64,000 nucleotides of DNA from Actinomycetota bacterium (GCA_018334075.1 JAGXSC010000078.1:1-64000), one strand, 5' to 3'. Counted from the stretch's first letter, positions 36,291 to 45,126 are shown. Made by a program: numbers and translations. Notes: generated by a model not told the origin, from the letters alone.

Positions 36291-38207
36291 ATGCCGGATA
36301 TTTCTGTAAGGCTTCCAGACAACAGCGAAAAGCTCGTGCCCGAAGGCTCGAGTGTCTCCGATCTGGCGTACGCGATCGGTTCGCGGCTCGGCGATTCCGC
36401 TTTAGCAGCGAAGGTCAACGACGCATTCGTCGACATGAGTCATCCGCTCGCCGATGGTGACTCCGTCGAGATTATCACCGAGAAAAGCCCGGCGGCTCTT
36501 GAGATTCTGCGCCATTCGGCCGCGCATGTGATGGCCGAGGCGGTAAAGGAGCTCTTTCCGCAGGCTACCTTCGGCATCGGTCCCGCGATCGAGGAGGGTT
36601 TTTACTATGATATCGCACTCGACCGCTCTCTTACGCCGGAGGATCTGATCGCGATTGAGGAGCGGATGACGCAAATCATCGCCGATAAAAGGACTTTCAT
36701 GCGCCGGGAAGTCAATTCCTCGGAGGCCTTAAAGATATTCGCCGCCGAGCCATACAAGCTTGAGCTGATCGAGGAGCTACCCGAAGACGAGGTTATCTCG
36801 ATCTATGGACAGGGCGTGTTCACCGATCTTTGCCGAGGCCCTCACATTCCTCACACCGGCCGAATCGGCGCTTTCAAGCTGATGAAGCTTGCCGGAGCGT
36901 ACTGGCGCGGCGATTCCTCTCGCCCGATGCTGCAGCGAATCTACGGCACCGCGTGGTTCACCCCCAAGGAGCTGCAAGATTATCTGACGCGCCTTGAAGA
37001 GGCCGAACGCCGGGACCACAGGAAGCTCGGTCGCGAGCTGGACCTGTTCTCCCTGCACGATGAGGCCGGAGCCGGACTTCCCATCTACCATCCCAAGGGC
37101 GCCTGGATGCTGCGAACCATTCAGCAGTGGCTTCGCGAAGAGCTCTACCGAAGGGGCTACGAAGAGGTCATCACTCCTCACGTGTACAAGGCTGATGTCT
37201 GGAAAACATCCGGACACTGGGACAACTATCGGGAGCACATGTACTTCTTCCAGGTCGATGAGGGCGAAGGAAGAGTCAACGACTATGGCATCAAGCCAAT
37301 GAACTGTCCGGGTCACATTATGGTCTTTGGCAACGATGTCCGCTCCTACAGGGATCTGCCGATGCGGCTCTTTGAGTTCGGGACCGTCTATCGCCACGAA
37401 CTGTCGGGAGTCATGCACGGCCTCATGCGCGCACGCGGATTCACGCAGGATGACGCACACATCTTTTGCACCCCCGAGCAGGTTCACGATGAGGTCATTC
37501 GCATGCTTGACCTGGTCGATTACGTCAACGGAACGTTCGGTTTCGAGTACACGGCAGAGGTTTCGACTCGCCCTGAAAAATCGATGGGCACAGACGAGAT
37601 GTGGCAGGTGGCCACGGAAGGACTAACGGGGGCGCTTGTCGAACGGGGGCTCGATTACGAGATCAACGAAGGTGACGGCGCCTTTTACGGGCCCAAGATC
37701 GACATAAAGCTGCGTGACGCGATCGGACGCACGTGGCAGACGGCCACCATCCAGGCGGACTTCAATTTGCCAGAGCGTTTCGACATCACTTACAGAACCG
37801 CCGAGAACACCCAGGCGCGGCCGTTTACTTTGCACAGGACGATCCTCGGCAGCATGGAGCGGTTCCTCGGCATATTGATTGAGCATTATGCGGGCGCGTT
37901 TCCGCTGTGGCTTGCGCCGGTTCAGATAGCGATCGTGCCGATAGCCGATAGGCATCTGGAGTATTGCGAGTCGCTGCGCCAGAACCTTCAAGGAGCGAAG
38001 TTGCGTGTCGAGAGTTACAGCGACAATGAGCCGATGCGCATTCGTATCGCCAAGGCCCAACAGAAGAAGGTGCCTTATACGCTGGTAATCGGGGATAAAG
38101 AGATCGAAACTGGCGGCGTTTCGGTCAGAAAGCACGGCGAGGGCGACATTGGGGCGATGAGTGTCAGCGACTTTATGGCACTGGTTTTGCCTGAAGCCAT
38201 AAAGTAG
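36291..38207 (+). CDS. thrS: Threonyl-tRNA synthetase
   Basis: 638 aa class II synthetase. N-terminal TGS domain (VRLPDNSEKLVPEGSSVSDL), editing domain with HSAAHVMAEA and the C/H zinc-type PYKLELIEELP region, catalytic core (IKPMNCPGHIMVFG, VYRHELSGVMHGLMRARGF, TLHRTILGSMERFLGILIE) and anticodon domain. No T-box leader recognised in the 13-base gap upstream. Confidence 0.97.
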   Translation: MPDISVRLPDNSEKLVPEGSSVSDLAYAIGSRLGDSALAAKVNDAFVDMSHPLADGDSVEIITEKSPAALEILRHSAAHVMAEAVKELFPQATFGIGPAIEEGFYYDIALDRSLTPEDLIAIEERMTQIIADKRTFMRREVNSSEALKIFAAEPYKLELIEELPEDEVISIYGQGVFTDLCRGPHIPHTGRIGAFKLMKLAGAYWRGDSSRPMLQRIYGTAWFTPKELQDYLTRLEEAERRDHRKLGRELDLFSLHDEAGAGLPIYHPKGAWMLRTIQQWLREELYRRGYEEVITPHVYKADVWKTSGHWDNYREHMYFFQVDEGEGRVNDYGIKPMNCPGHIMVFGNDVRSYRDLPMRLFEFGTVYRHELSGVMHGLMRARGFTQDDAHIFCTPEQVHDEVIRMLDLVDYVNGTFGFEYTAEVSTRPEKSMGTDEMWQVATEGLTGALVERGLDYEINEGDGAFYGPKIDIKLRDAIGRTWQTATIQADFNLPERFDITYRTAENTQARPFTLHRTILGSMERFLGILIEHYAGAFPLWLAPVQIAIVPIADRHLEYCESLRQNLQGAKLRVESYSDNEPMRIRIAKAQQKKVPYTLVIGDKEIETGGVSVRKHGEGDIGAMSVSDFMALVLPEAIK

Positions 38208-38254
38208 TAAAGGTATTCGTCCGGCTTGAATTTCGGGTGAAAGGTCAGAAGAAA

Positions 38255-39220
38255 ATGGGACACTTCGCGCACTACTTCGACAACGTTATCGACACAATCG
38301 GAAACACACCCGTGGTACCGCTCTCTCGACTCGCCGAAGGATTGCCGGCGAGAGTTCTCGTGAAAATGGAGTCCCGAAACCCTGGCGGCTCGGTCAAGGA
38401 CCGCATCGGCATGGCGATGATCTTCGATGCGGAGAATCGCGGCCTGATCACACCCGGCAGCTCCGTTATCGTAGAGCCCACAAGCGGAAATACGGGAATC
38501 GCGCTGGCCATGGTCGGAGCGGCGAAAGGCTACCGGGTAATACTTACCATGCCGGAGTCCATGTCGCTTGAGCGGCGGCAGCTTCTGAAGGCTTTCGGTG
38601 CAACGCTGGTTCTCACTCCCAAGGAAAAGGGCATGAAGGGCGCTGTCGAGGAGGCGCGGAGGATCGCTGACGAAACACCCGGCGCCTGGCTCGCGGGCCA
38701 GTTCGATAACCCAGCGAACCCTGCCGTTCACTACGCGACCACAGGTCCCGAGATTGACGATGCCGTCGGCCAAGAAAAGCTTGGCGCGTTTGTCGCAGGT
38801 GTGGGAACCGGCGGAACGATCTCAGGCGGCGGACGCTACCTGAAGGAGAAGCGCCCCGGAGCGCTTGCCATAGCGGTCGAGCCCGCAGAATCTCCCATAA
38901 TCACCCAGAGCAGGGCCGGAGCTGAGCTTACTCCAGCGCCGCATCTGATTCAGGGCATAGGCGCGAACTTCATACCCTCGATACTGGATATGGCCGTTCT
39001 CGACGAGGTGATCACCATCGACGCGCAGCTCGCTATCGAGACAGCTCGTCGTCTTGCCGCCGAGGAAGGACTCCTTGTTGGCATCTCAAGCGGAGCGAAC
39101 GTCGCTGCGGCGCTGCAAGTCGCTTCGCGACCGGAGTTGGCAGGCACCGTTGTCGTCACCGTCGCGCCTTCGACGGGCGAGCGCTATCTCACCACAAAGC
39201 TGTGGGAGGAGCTCGGATAA
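38255..39220 (+). CDS. cysK: Cysteine synthase (O-acetylserine sulfhydrylase)
   Basis: 321 aa PLP enzyme. Lys at about 48 in RNPGGSVKDRIG binds PLP; EPTSGNTGIALAMVGAAKG is the substrate loop, VGTGGTISGGGRYL the phosphate-binding loop, and GISSGANVAAALQ the C-terminal Ser. ATG 38255 is preferred over GTG 38237 because AAGGT lies at correct distance. Directly followed by an Rrf2 regulator gene, suggesting CymR-like control of cysteine synthesis. Confidence 0.95.
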   Translation: MGHFAHYFDNVIDTIGNTPVVPLSRLAEGLPARVLVKMESRNPGGSVKDRIGMAMIFDAENRGLITPGSSVIVEPTSGNTGIALAMVGAAKGYRVILTMPESMSLERRQLLKAFGATLVLTPKEKGMKGAVEEARRIADETPGAWLAGQFDNPANPAVHYATTGPEIDDAVGQEKLGAFVAGVGTGGTISGGGRYLKEKRPGALAIAVEPAESPIITQSRAGAELTPAPHLIQGIGANFIPSILDMAVLDEVITIDAQLAIETARRLAAEEGLLVGISSGANVAAALQVASRPELAGTVVVTVAPSTGERYLTTKLWEELG

Positions 39221-39223
39221 GTG

Positions 39224-39640
39224 ATGCGTGTCTCACAGCGGCTCGACTATGCGCTTCGCGCGGTTGTGTTGCTTGCCGCGCAGCCGCCAGGGAAGTATGT
39301 CGCGGCAGGTGAGCTCGCCGATCGCCTGTTGTTGCCTCGGCGTTTTGTAGAGCAGCAACTCTCGGCGCTGGTCAAAGCCGGCATAGTCGATAGCCGACGC
39401 GGCCCGGCCGGCGGAGTAGCATTGGCGCGTGCGCCTCGCGAGATATACATGCTCGATTTGGTGCGCGCAGTGCAAGGCGCTGTGATCGACGTGCCAAAGC
39501 AAGCGGAATCGGCGGTGGCCGAGATGTGGCAGCACATGGCAGTGGTGGTGGAAGAGTATCTGGCGTCGAAAACAGTCGAGGACCTGCTGGCAAGAGAGCG
39601 GGAGCTCGAAGCTCGGCGCATATCCATGTATTACATCTGA
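39224..39640 (+). CDS. Rrf2-family transcriptional regulator without cysteines (CymR-like)
   Basis: 138 aa winged-helix protein. MRVSQRLDYALRAVVLLA, AGELADRLLLPRRFVEQQLSALVKAGIVDSRRGPAGG is the canonical Rrf2 HTH and wing. No cysteine is present, so it cannot bind an Fe-S cluster through the usual IscR/NsrR Cys triad. Cys-less Rrf2 proteins such as CymR regulate sulfur metabolism, and CymR of Bacillus forms a complex with CysK, so the adjacency fits (inference). GTG 39221 directly precedes the ATG. Confidence 0.88.
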   Translation: MRVSQRLDYALRAVVLLAAQPPGKYVAAGELADRLLLPRRFVEQQLSALVKAGIVDSRRGPAGGVALARAPREIYMLDLVRAVQGAVIDVPKQAESAVAEMWQHMAVVVEEYLASKTVEDLLARERELEARRISMYYI

Positions 39641-39656
39641 TTTACTGGAGATATAG

Positions 39657-40361
39657 ATGCAAAATGATCCTGCGGCGAAGGAAAATGACGGCGGCGAAGA
39701 CCACGGTGATCCTGCTGGGCACGACGATCACAGCACCGAGTCACTTGGCGAGACGCTCGATTTTGTGATAGTGCAACTTCCCGACGGGCAGGTTACGCTT
39801 GCCGAGATTCGGGACATGCTTGGCGAGGGAAGCCTGCTGATACTGGTGGCACTGTTGGTAGTGGTGTTTTTGGTGCCGGTGTCGATTCCAGGTGTCAGCA
39901 CGGTGTTTGGCACCGGGATACTACTGATATCTGTCAGCCGAATTCTCGGCCGCAGTCTGTGGTTGCCACAGCGGGTTGCCAGCCGTACGATCTCCTCGGA
40001 AAAGCTCTCACTGGCGCTAAGGCAGGGCGCGAAGTGGCTCCACCGGCTTGAAAAGATCAGCAAGCCGCGCCGCCTTCCCGTTTTGGTGCTAGGAAAGCCT
40101 GCGGGATTGGTGAACAATCTGGCGATGATCGCCGGGACCTTGATGCTGATGGTTCCGCTGGGGCTGGTTCCTTTCACAAATACGCTGCCGGCGCTCGCAC
40201 TGCTGGCGTTTTCGATTGGGTTGCTGCAAAAAGATGGATTTTGCGTATTGGGAGGGCATCTGCTCAACCTGGCCACAGTGATCTACTTTGCGGCATTGGC
40301 ACTCGGCGGAGGCGTGGCTATCCAGGAGCTTTTCAAGCGCGCCGCTGGGTGGCTTTTCTGA
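39657..40361 (+). CDS. ExoD-family membrane protein
   Basis: 234 aa. A His/Asp-rich acidic N terminus (about 1-30), LGETLDFVIVQLPDGQVTLAEIRDMLGE, hydrophobic segments at about 60-95, and PFTNTLPALALLAFSIGLLQKDG matching ExoD (exopolysaccharide synthesis, PF06055). The molecular role of ExoD is not established. No exopolysaccharide genes are adjacent. Converges with the dehydrogenase on the minus strand. Confidence 0.82.
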   Translation: MQNDPAAKENDGGEDHGDPAGHDDHSTESLGETLDFVIVQLPDGQVTLAEIRDMLGEGSLLILVALLVVVFLVPVSIPGVSTVFGTGILLISVSRILGRSLWLPQRVASRTISSEKLSLALRQGAKWLHRLEKISKPRRLPVLVLGKPAGLVNNLAMIAGTLMLMVPLGLVPFTNTLPALALLAFSIGLLQKDGFCVLGGHLLNLATVIYFAALALGGGVAIQELFKRAAGWLF

Positions 40362-40367
40362 CCGAAG

Positions 40368-41237
40368 TCAGGATTTGTCTCTTATCGCCTCAAGTACCGC
40401 CGAGAAATCCTCATCGCCATGCCCATCTATCCGGGCCTTGATGAACGCCTGATTGATCGCCGCAGTCACGGCAAGCGGCTGGTCGACCCTGTCGGCAAGA
40501 GCAAGTGCCAGCCGCAAGTCTTTTTGCATGTGCTTGAGCGGGAAGCTCGCCGGGTACTCCCGCGATATGAGCTGGGGCCCTTTGGCGCGCAGTAGTGGGC
40601 TTGAAACCACCCCGGCGTCGAGCAGGTCCAGTAAAACGGGGAGCTCGAGGCCGCTTTTCTCGGCAAGTGCCACACCCTCGGCAAGAGCCGTCATGGCGCC
40701 GGCCATGATCGCGTTGATCACGAGCTTCATCTTGGCGCCCTCGCCAACATCCCCAAGGTAGACCGCCATCTTGCCCATCGCGCTGAATGCCGGCTCGGCA
40801 TCGTCGAAAAGATCACGCTGGCCTGCCGCCATGATGATAAGCTGCCCGTCTTCCGCCGGCTTTTTCGTTCCCGAGACCGGCGCTTCCAGGAAGCGACCGC
40901 CGCGAGAGGTGACCGCTTGCGATATCTCGATAGCTGTGGCGTCGTCGATGGTAGACATCTCCACGTAGTCGTGACAGGGTCCGACGGCGGTCAGTACTCC
41001 GTTATTCCCGAAGCACAGCCCCCGCGAGGCTGTGGGGTCGGAGACCATTGCGAAGGTTATCTGCGAGGCAGCTACCACCTCGGCCGGGTTTGCGCCACCC
41101 TTCGCGCCGATATTTAGCAGCGGAGCGATTTTGTCCGCGGTGCGGTTCCACACCGTGACGTCGTGGCCGTCGCGAACCAGATTCGCAGCCATCGCGCTTC
41201 CCATGATGCCTAAGCCCAGAAATCCGTATTTCGCCAT
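40368..41237 (-). CDS. NAD(P)-dependent beta-hydroxyacid dehydrogenase (GLYR / 3-HIBADH family)
   Basis: 289 aa. Rossmann motif GFLGLGIMGSAMAANL at the N terminus, VTVWNRT, substrate-binding FLEAPVSGTKKPAEDGQL, and catalytic Lys in KMKLVINAIMAGAM. The sequence resembles glyoxylate/succinic semialdehyde reductases more than true 3-hydroxyisobutyrate dehydrogenase, but the substrate cannot be settled by reading. ATG 41237 has a GGGAG element upstream; the longer frame to 41288 overlaps the promoter zone of infC. Confidence 0.88.
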   Translation of the reverse strand: MAKYGFLGLGIMGSAMAANLVRDGHDVTVWNRTADKIAPLLNIGAKGGANPAEVVAASQITFAMVSDPTASRGLCFGNNGVLTAVGPCHDYVEMSTIDDATAIEISQAVTSRGGRFLEAPVSGTKKPAEDGQLIIMAAGQRDLFDDAEPAFSAMGKMAVYLGDVGEGAKMKLVINAIMAGAMTALAEGVALAEKSGLELPVLLDLLDAGVVSSPLLRAKGPQLISREYPASFPLKHMQKDLRLALALADRVDQPLAVTAAINQAFIKARIDGHGDEDFSAVLEAIRDKS

Positions 41238-41297
41238 CTTGTAACCACTCCCTAACGAATCGGCTGGACGAGATTTCCTATGAGGCAATTCGAAGTA

Positions 41298-41327
41298 TTG
41301 GACATGATGACATGCTAGCGCTATACT
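41298..41327 (+). promoter_or_regulatory. Promoter of infC-rpmI-rplT operon
   Basis: TTGGAC (41298-41303), 18-base spacer, TATACT (41322-41327), giving a leader of about 230 bases before infC. Confidence 0.6.
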
Positions 41328-41339
41328 GCCAACTCAATC

Positions 41340-41506
41340 GCATATGCTCTTCTTCAAGAGGGAACCTGTTCAGCAGTGAGGGGACCCCACCTTGCGGCGC
41401 CTGTATTGGCAGCTGTCTGGTCGATACGAAGCAGCGAGACCGTTGTGTTAGATGCAATGGCCTTTCGCTGAATGTCCTGTCGACCTTGAGTCGCAGGACT
41501 TTTTTC
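41340..41506 (+). promoter_or_regulatory. Structured infC leader ending in an attenuator-like terminator
   Basis: The leader holds a hairpin at 41347-41360 (CTCTT-CTTC-AAGAG), a GGGG/CCCC element near 41377-41388 and, at 41474-41499, a stem GTCCTGtCGAC/GTCGCAGGAC followed by six T (41500-41505). The terminator lies 58 bases before infC, which is the layout of attenuated infC operons regulated by L20 or IF3 in other bacteria. The mechanism is inferred; no conserved Rfam motif was verified. Confidence 0.5.
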
Positions 41507-41563
41507 TTGTAGAGGAGTTTGCGGTACGGTTCTAAATGTATTGAAAGGCGGAGGTGAAGGCCG

Positions 41564-42139
41564 ATTAGCACTATCGATCCGAGGATCAACGAGAAGATTC
41601 GTGTGCCGCGCGTGCGGCTGATTGGCGTTGATGGTTCGCAGCTTGGGATTTTCGCGCTTGCTGATGCTCAAAGGATAGCCGACGACCAAAATCTGGATCT
41701 AGTGGAAGTCGCCCCGGAGGGCGATCCGCCGGTGTGCCGGATTATGGATTACGGCAAGTACAAGTACGAGCAGGATATGAAGGCCAAGAAAGCCCGGAAG
41801 CATCAGACCAAGATCGAGATCAAAGAGATCAAGTTCCGGCCAAAGATCGACAAGCATGATTACGAGACCAAGAAAAAGCACATAGTGCGATTCTTAACAG
41901 CGGGAGCCAAGGTCAAGGTAACAATCATGTTTCGTGGACGTGAGATGGTTCATGCCGAGCGTGGACTCGCGATTTTGGAGCGCCTTGCCGAGGAACTTTC
42001 TGAGATAGCTGTGATAGATTCGCAACCAAAGCTTGAGGGTAGAAACATGTTTATGTTGATCACCCCCACAAAGAAAGAGCTGCCCAAGAAGCCTGACGTT
42101 GAGGTTGTGCAATTAGACGCGGCTCAGAGTGAAGATTAG
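41564..42139 (+). CDS. infC: Translation initiation factor IF-3, ATT start
   Basis: 191 aa. The usual N terminus STIDPRINEKIRVPRVRL lies upstream of any ATG/GTG/TTG that could give full length; it is preceded by an ATT codon at 41564, with GGAGG at 41550-41554, nine bases upstream. The non-canonical AUU start is the classic device by which IF3 represses its own mRNA. Body shows EVAPEGDPPVCRIMDYGKY and IKFRPKIDKHDYETKKKH. A shorter GTG start at 41603 would delete conserved residues. Confidence 0.93.
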   Translation: MSTIDPRINEKIRVPRVRLIGVDGSQLGIFALADAQRIADDQNLDLVEVAPEGDPPVCRIMDYGKYKYEQDMKAKKARKHQTKIEIKEIKFRPKIDKHDYETKKKHIVRFLTAGAKVKVTIMFRGREMVHAERGLAILERLAEELSEIAVIDSQPKLEGRNMFMLITPTKKELPKKPDVEVVQLDAAQSED

Positions 42140-42148
42140 GAGTACGCC

Positions 42149-42349
42149 ATGCCAAAGATGAGAACTCACAAGAGTACAGCGAAAAGGTTCAAGCCGACCG
42201 GTTCCGGTCGCAAGATAAAGCGAGCCAATGCCTTCAAGAGCCATATCCTTGAGAAGAAAAGCCCGAAGCGCAAGCGTGCATTTGCGGCATCTTCTTATGT
42301 ACACAAGTCCGACGAGAGAGTGATTCGTAAGCAGCTCGGCATCGGTTAA
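42149..42349 (+). CDS. rpmI: 50S ribosomal protein L35
   Basis: 66 aa, very basic: MPKMRTHKSTAKRFKPTGSG at the N terminus and SPKRKRAF ... VHKSD. Nine bases after infC with AGGAG upstream. Confidence 0.97.
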   Translation: MPKMRTHKSTAKRFKPTGSGRKIKRANAFKSHILEKKSPKRKRAFAASSYVHKSDERVIRKQLGIG

Positions 42350-42388
42350 GGTGGCCGTGTATCTGTAGTTACAGGAGAGTGATCTGTC

Positions 42389-42748
42389 ATGCCCAGAGTA
42401 AAACGTAGTGTAGGCGCAAGAAAGAAGCGACGCACTGTACTGTCTCAAGCCAAGGGTTATTACGGCGCAAAAAGCCGTAGTTATAAAGCGGCAAAAGAGC
42501 AGGTTCAGCACTCACTTCAGTATGCCTACCGTGACCGGAGGAACAAAAAGAGGGAGATCCGCAAGTTGTGGATTGCCCGAATCAATGCTGGAGCCCGTCT
42601 GAGCGGGTTGTCGTACTCGCAGTTTATGAACGGTCTGAAGAAGGCCGAAGTGGAGCTGGATCGCAAGATATTGTCGGATATGGCAATCAATGATCCTGCC
42701 TCTTTTGCTAAGTTGGTTGATCTTGCGAAGGAGCATCTCGTCGCCTGA
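42389..42748 (+). CDS. rplT: 50S ribosomal protein L20
   Basis: 119 aa basic protein: [59 protein letters not shown]20 also acts as a translational repressor of its own operon in several bacteria. ACAGGAGAG upstream. Confidence 0.97.
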   Translation: MPRVKRSVGARKKRRTVLSQAKGYYGAKSRSYKAAKEQVQHSLQYAYRDRRNKKREIRKLWIARINAGARLSGLSYSQFMNGLKKAEVELDRKILSDMAINDPASFAKLVDLAKEHLVA

Positions 42749-42775
42749 GAGTTTTTCAAGATCAAATACCTACTT

Positions 42776-42809
42776 GGGCCTTGCGGCAACGCAGGGCCCT
42801 TGTTGTTTT
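42776..42809 (+). terminator. Rho-independent terminator after rplT
   Basis: A 10-bp stem GGGCCTTGCG/CGCAGGGCCC closed by a GCAA tetraloop, followed by TTGTTGTTTT. Confidence 0.88.
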
Positions 42810-42959
42810 CGGAGCATGCGCTTCGGCTCCAAAATTGCCACCGTTTAGGGATTGGCAAGGAATCGGTTATGCGCCTCCAGTAATGTCCGGTACTGCGTGG
42901 CCGCGCACTTTATCGGATACCGGTTCCCTCTGCCGGGAAAATTGCCAGGAGGTATGTAT

Positions 42960-43445
42960 ATGAAGAAGTTATGGGTTTGTCTTTCGGGTGCAGCGCTCGT
43001 TGTTTGTGTGGGATTTGCCAGCGCTTACTTCAACGCTCAAATTTCGGTTCCAGAAAACGTGATCCGAGCCGGAAGTGTGAGCGTTGCGAGTGTACCGGCA
43101 TCATCGGCGGTCTCCGCTGAAAATATTGCGCCTGGAGCACTTGTTTCGCGGCAGTTCACGGTTCGCAACACTGGAACCTTGCCGTCTAATGTTGTGGTGA
43201 CGGGTGCCAGGAGATCAGGCATCACAGCGTTTTATGATGCGCTGCTCGTAAGGGTCTCCGATGGCACCCGGGTGATCTATGAGGGCAAACTAAGCGCCTT
43301 GCGAACCACTCCGGTCAAGATTGCCGCCGGCGACTCGGCGAATCTTGTGTTTGATATGACACTGCCTGCCGATGCACCTGATTCGATGATGGGTGATCAC
43401 GTCAATCTCACACTCCACATCAATGCCGAGCAAGATATCCAGTGA
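42960..43445 (+). CDS. Secreted TasA/camelysin-like protein
   Basis: 161 aa. Signal-peptide-like MKKLWVCLSGAALVVCVG-FASAYFNAQISV at the N terminus, as in SipW-dependent TasA/CalY proteins, followed by a beta-sandwich with RQFTVRNTGTLPSNVVV, NLVFDMTLP and HVNLTLHINAEQD. TasA-type proteins form biofilm fibres or surface proteases. ATG 42960 (AGGAGGT six bases upstream) is preferred over ATG 42954. It overlaps the signal peptidase gene by 4 bases, the arrangement expected of a dedicated secretion pair. Confidence 0.75.
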   Translation: MKKLWVCLSGAALVVCVGFASAYFNAQISVPENVIRAGSVSVASVPASSAVSAENIAPGALVSRQFTVRNTGTLPSNVVVTGARRSGITAFYDALLVRVSDGTRVIYEGKLSALRTTPVKIAAGDSANLVFDMTLPADAPDSMMGDHVNLTLHINAEQDIQ

Positions 43446-43855
43446 GAGCAAGATATTTATTGAGATGGAGGCAGTATCTGGTGCCCTTACTCGGCGGCAT
43501 ATTAATCGGATTGTGCTTGCTGATGCTCAGGATTGTGTTTGTGACAGGCGCTTCCATGGAACCTGCTTTGAGCAAGGGGGATATATGTATCGTTGTAAGG
43601 GGGCTAACGGCCCAAAAAGGGGATATCATCTTTTATGGTAAACCCCAAAGTCGACCGACAGTGCATCGGGTACTGAGGGTAACTAGAGCAGGGGCATTCG
43701 TGACTCAAGGTGACGCAAATGAGTTTCCGGACTTTGAGCCGGTCCTGCCGGAGGACGTCATTGGGCCGGTAGTGATTGTCATACCTACCGGGGCGGCCTT
43801 GACAGAGTGGAAGCAGGCAACGATGGGTGCTACACTCCTGAACCATCTTGAGTAA
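43442..43855 (+). CDS. sipW: SipW-type (ER-type) signal peptidase I
   Basis: 137 aa. One N-terminal membrane anchor (about 13-33), catalytic Ser at about 38 in GASMEPALSKGD, and His at about 75 in PTVHRVLRVT where P-type signal peptidases have the catalytic Lys; then TQGDANEFPDFEPV. The Ser/His arrangement defines the archaeal/eukaryotic ER-like class typified by SipW, which processes TasA. GTG start at 43442 overlaps the TasA-like stop. Confidence 0.86.
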   Translation: MRARYLLRWRQYLVPLLGGILIGLCLLMLRIVFVTGASMEPALSKGDICIVVRGLTAQKGDIIFYGKPQSRPTVHRVLRVTRAGAFVTQGDANEFPDFEPVLPEDVIGPVVIVIPTGAALTEWKQATMGATLLNHLE

Positions 43856-43903
43856 GCACTTAATGACTGCACATGTGTAGCAAACTACCTGGTTTGGAGG
43901 GAT

Positions 43904-43967
43904 AGCCGACTTTTGCCCGCTTCTATGGCTGATATTTATGGCCAAGGGCGAAAGTCGGCTGTTGTTT
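43904..43967 (+). terminator. Long hairpin terminator after sipW
   Basis: Arms AGCCGACTTTTGCCC (43904-43918) and GGGCGAAAGTCGGCT (43946-43960) pair along 15 positions with one G-U/T-type irregularity; the tail is GTTGTTT. The 27-base loop is unusually long. It may instead be a leader structure for pheS, which starts 35 bases later. Confidence 0.6.
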
Positions 43968-44001
43968 ATAATGTATGACCAGATAATCAGTCAGGAGTAG
44001 C

Positions 44002-45066
44002 ATGGAAATCATCGATGAACTGAATCAGATTCGCGCCGAGGCGATTTCGGCTTCGGCTGCATCTGAAGATCTGGCGACGCTTGAAGAGCTTCGGGTCAGA
44101 TACCTCGGCAAGAAAAGCCGTCTGACACAGATCCTCCGCACATTAGGGACACTGCCGGCTTCAGATCGATCCGTGATTGGAAGCGTCTCAAATCAGGTTC
44201 GCACAGAGGTGCAAGGCGCGATTGAGAACCGCAAGGCCGCGCTGGAAGAGCTTGCTTTTGAGAGAGAGATACTTTCGGGTGCTTTGGATGTGACCTTGCC
44301 CGGCCGCAGGCGGTCTTTGGGTCACCAGCATCTAATTGAGCGTATTACTCGTGAGATAGTCACAATATTTATTGGTCTTGGCTACAAGGTCGCCGAAGGA
44401 CCTCAGGTTGAATTGGGCTACTACAACTTCACGGCCTTGAACACCCCTGAAGCGCATCCAGCCCGTTCCTCAAGCGATACCTTTTATGTGGAAGATCTTT
44501 CGGGGCAGGGGCGGGCGGCGGAAACGGGAGAGGCGGATGTGCTTTTGCGCACCCACACCAGTCCTGTTCAGGTTCGCGTGATGGAGACACAGAAGCCACC
44601 GATCTACGTGCTCGCACCGGGGAAAGTTTTTCGGCGCGACATACCCGATCCGAGCCATCTACCACAGTTTACGCAGGTCGAAGGGCTTGTGGTCGACGAG
44701 GACATCACCTTCGCTGATCTGAAGGGCACCCTGGATTACTTCTGTCACGAGATGTTCGGCGCGGATCGCAAAACTCGCTTCCGCCCACATTTTTTTCCTT
44801 TCACCGAACCCTCGGCTGAGGTAGACGTATCGTGCGGGATATGCAACGGATCTGGCTGCCGCTTTTGCGGGAATACGGGTTGGCTTGAGATCCTCGGATG
44901 TGGAATGGTGGATCCGAATGTGTTCGGATATGTCGGGATCGATCCTGAGCAGTTCACGGGGTTTGCCTTCGGCATGGGCGTTGAGAGGATAGCTGCGCTC
45001 AAGTACGACTTGCCCGATTTGCGCATGCTTGTCGAGGGAGACATGAGATTTTTGACCCAGTTTTGA
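44002..45066 (+). CDS. pheS: Phenylalanyl-tRNA synthetase alpha subunit
   Basis: 354 aa class II catalytic subunit. N-terminal coiled coil (RVRYLGKKSRLTQILR), GRRRSLGHQHLIERITREIV, GLGYKVAEGPQVE, LNTPEAHPARSSSDTFY, VLRTHTSPVQ, GKVFRRD ... HLPQFTQVEGLVVD and GIGVERIAALKY-type end. CAGGAGTAGC upstream of ATG. Forms an alpha2beta2 enzyme with PheT. Confidence 0.97.
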   Translation: MEIIDELNQIRAEAISASAASEDLATLEELRVRYLGKKSRLTQILRTLGTLPASDRSVIGSVSNQVRTEVQGAIENRKAALEELAFEREILSGALDVTLPGRRRSLGHQHLIERITREIVTIFIGLGYKVAEGPQVELGYYNFTALNTPEAHPARSSSDTFYVEDLSGQGRAAETGEADVLLRTHTSPVQVRVMETQKPPIYVLAPGKVFRRDIPDPSHLPQFTQVEGLVVDEDITFADLKGTLDYFCHEMFGADRKTRFRPHFFPFTEPSAEVDVSCGICNGSGCRFCGNTGWLEILGCGMVDPNVFGYVGIDPEQFTGFAFGMGVERIAALKYDLPDLRMLVEGDMRFLTQF

Positions 45067-45126
45067 GAGATGAGCTATTCGCACAAATGCCGTTGTTCAC
45101 CATAAAGTAGAAACGAGTAGGCCCTC

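Noticed and set aside
42831-42947. 10-base direct repeat AAAATTGCCA at 42831 and 42938 upstream of the TasA-like gene
   Set aside because: Short enough to be chance; no riboswitch class recognised in the intervening sequence.
43860-44001. T-box leader for pheS
   Set aside because: No specifier loop or TGGNACCGCG-type T-box sequence is present; only a long hairpin is seen. The same was checked and not found before valS and thrS.
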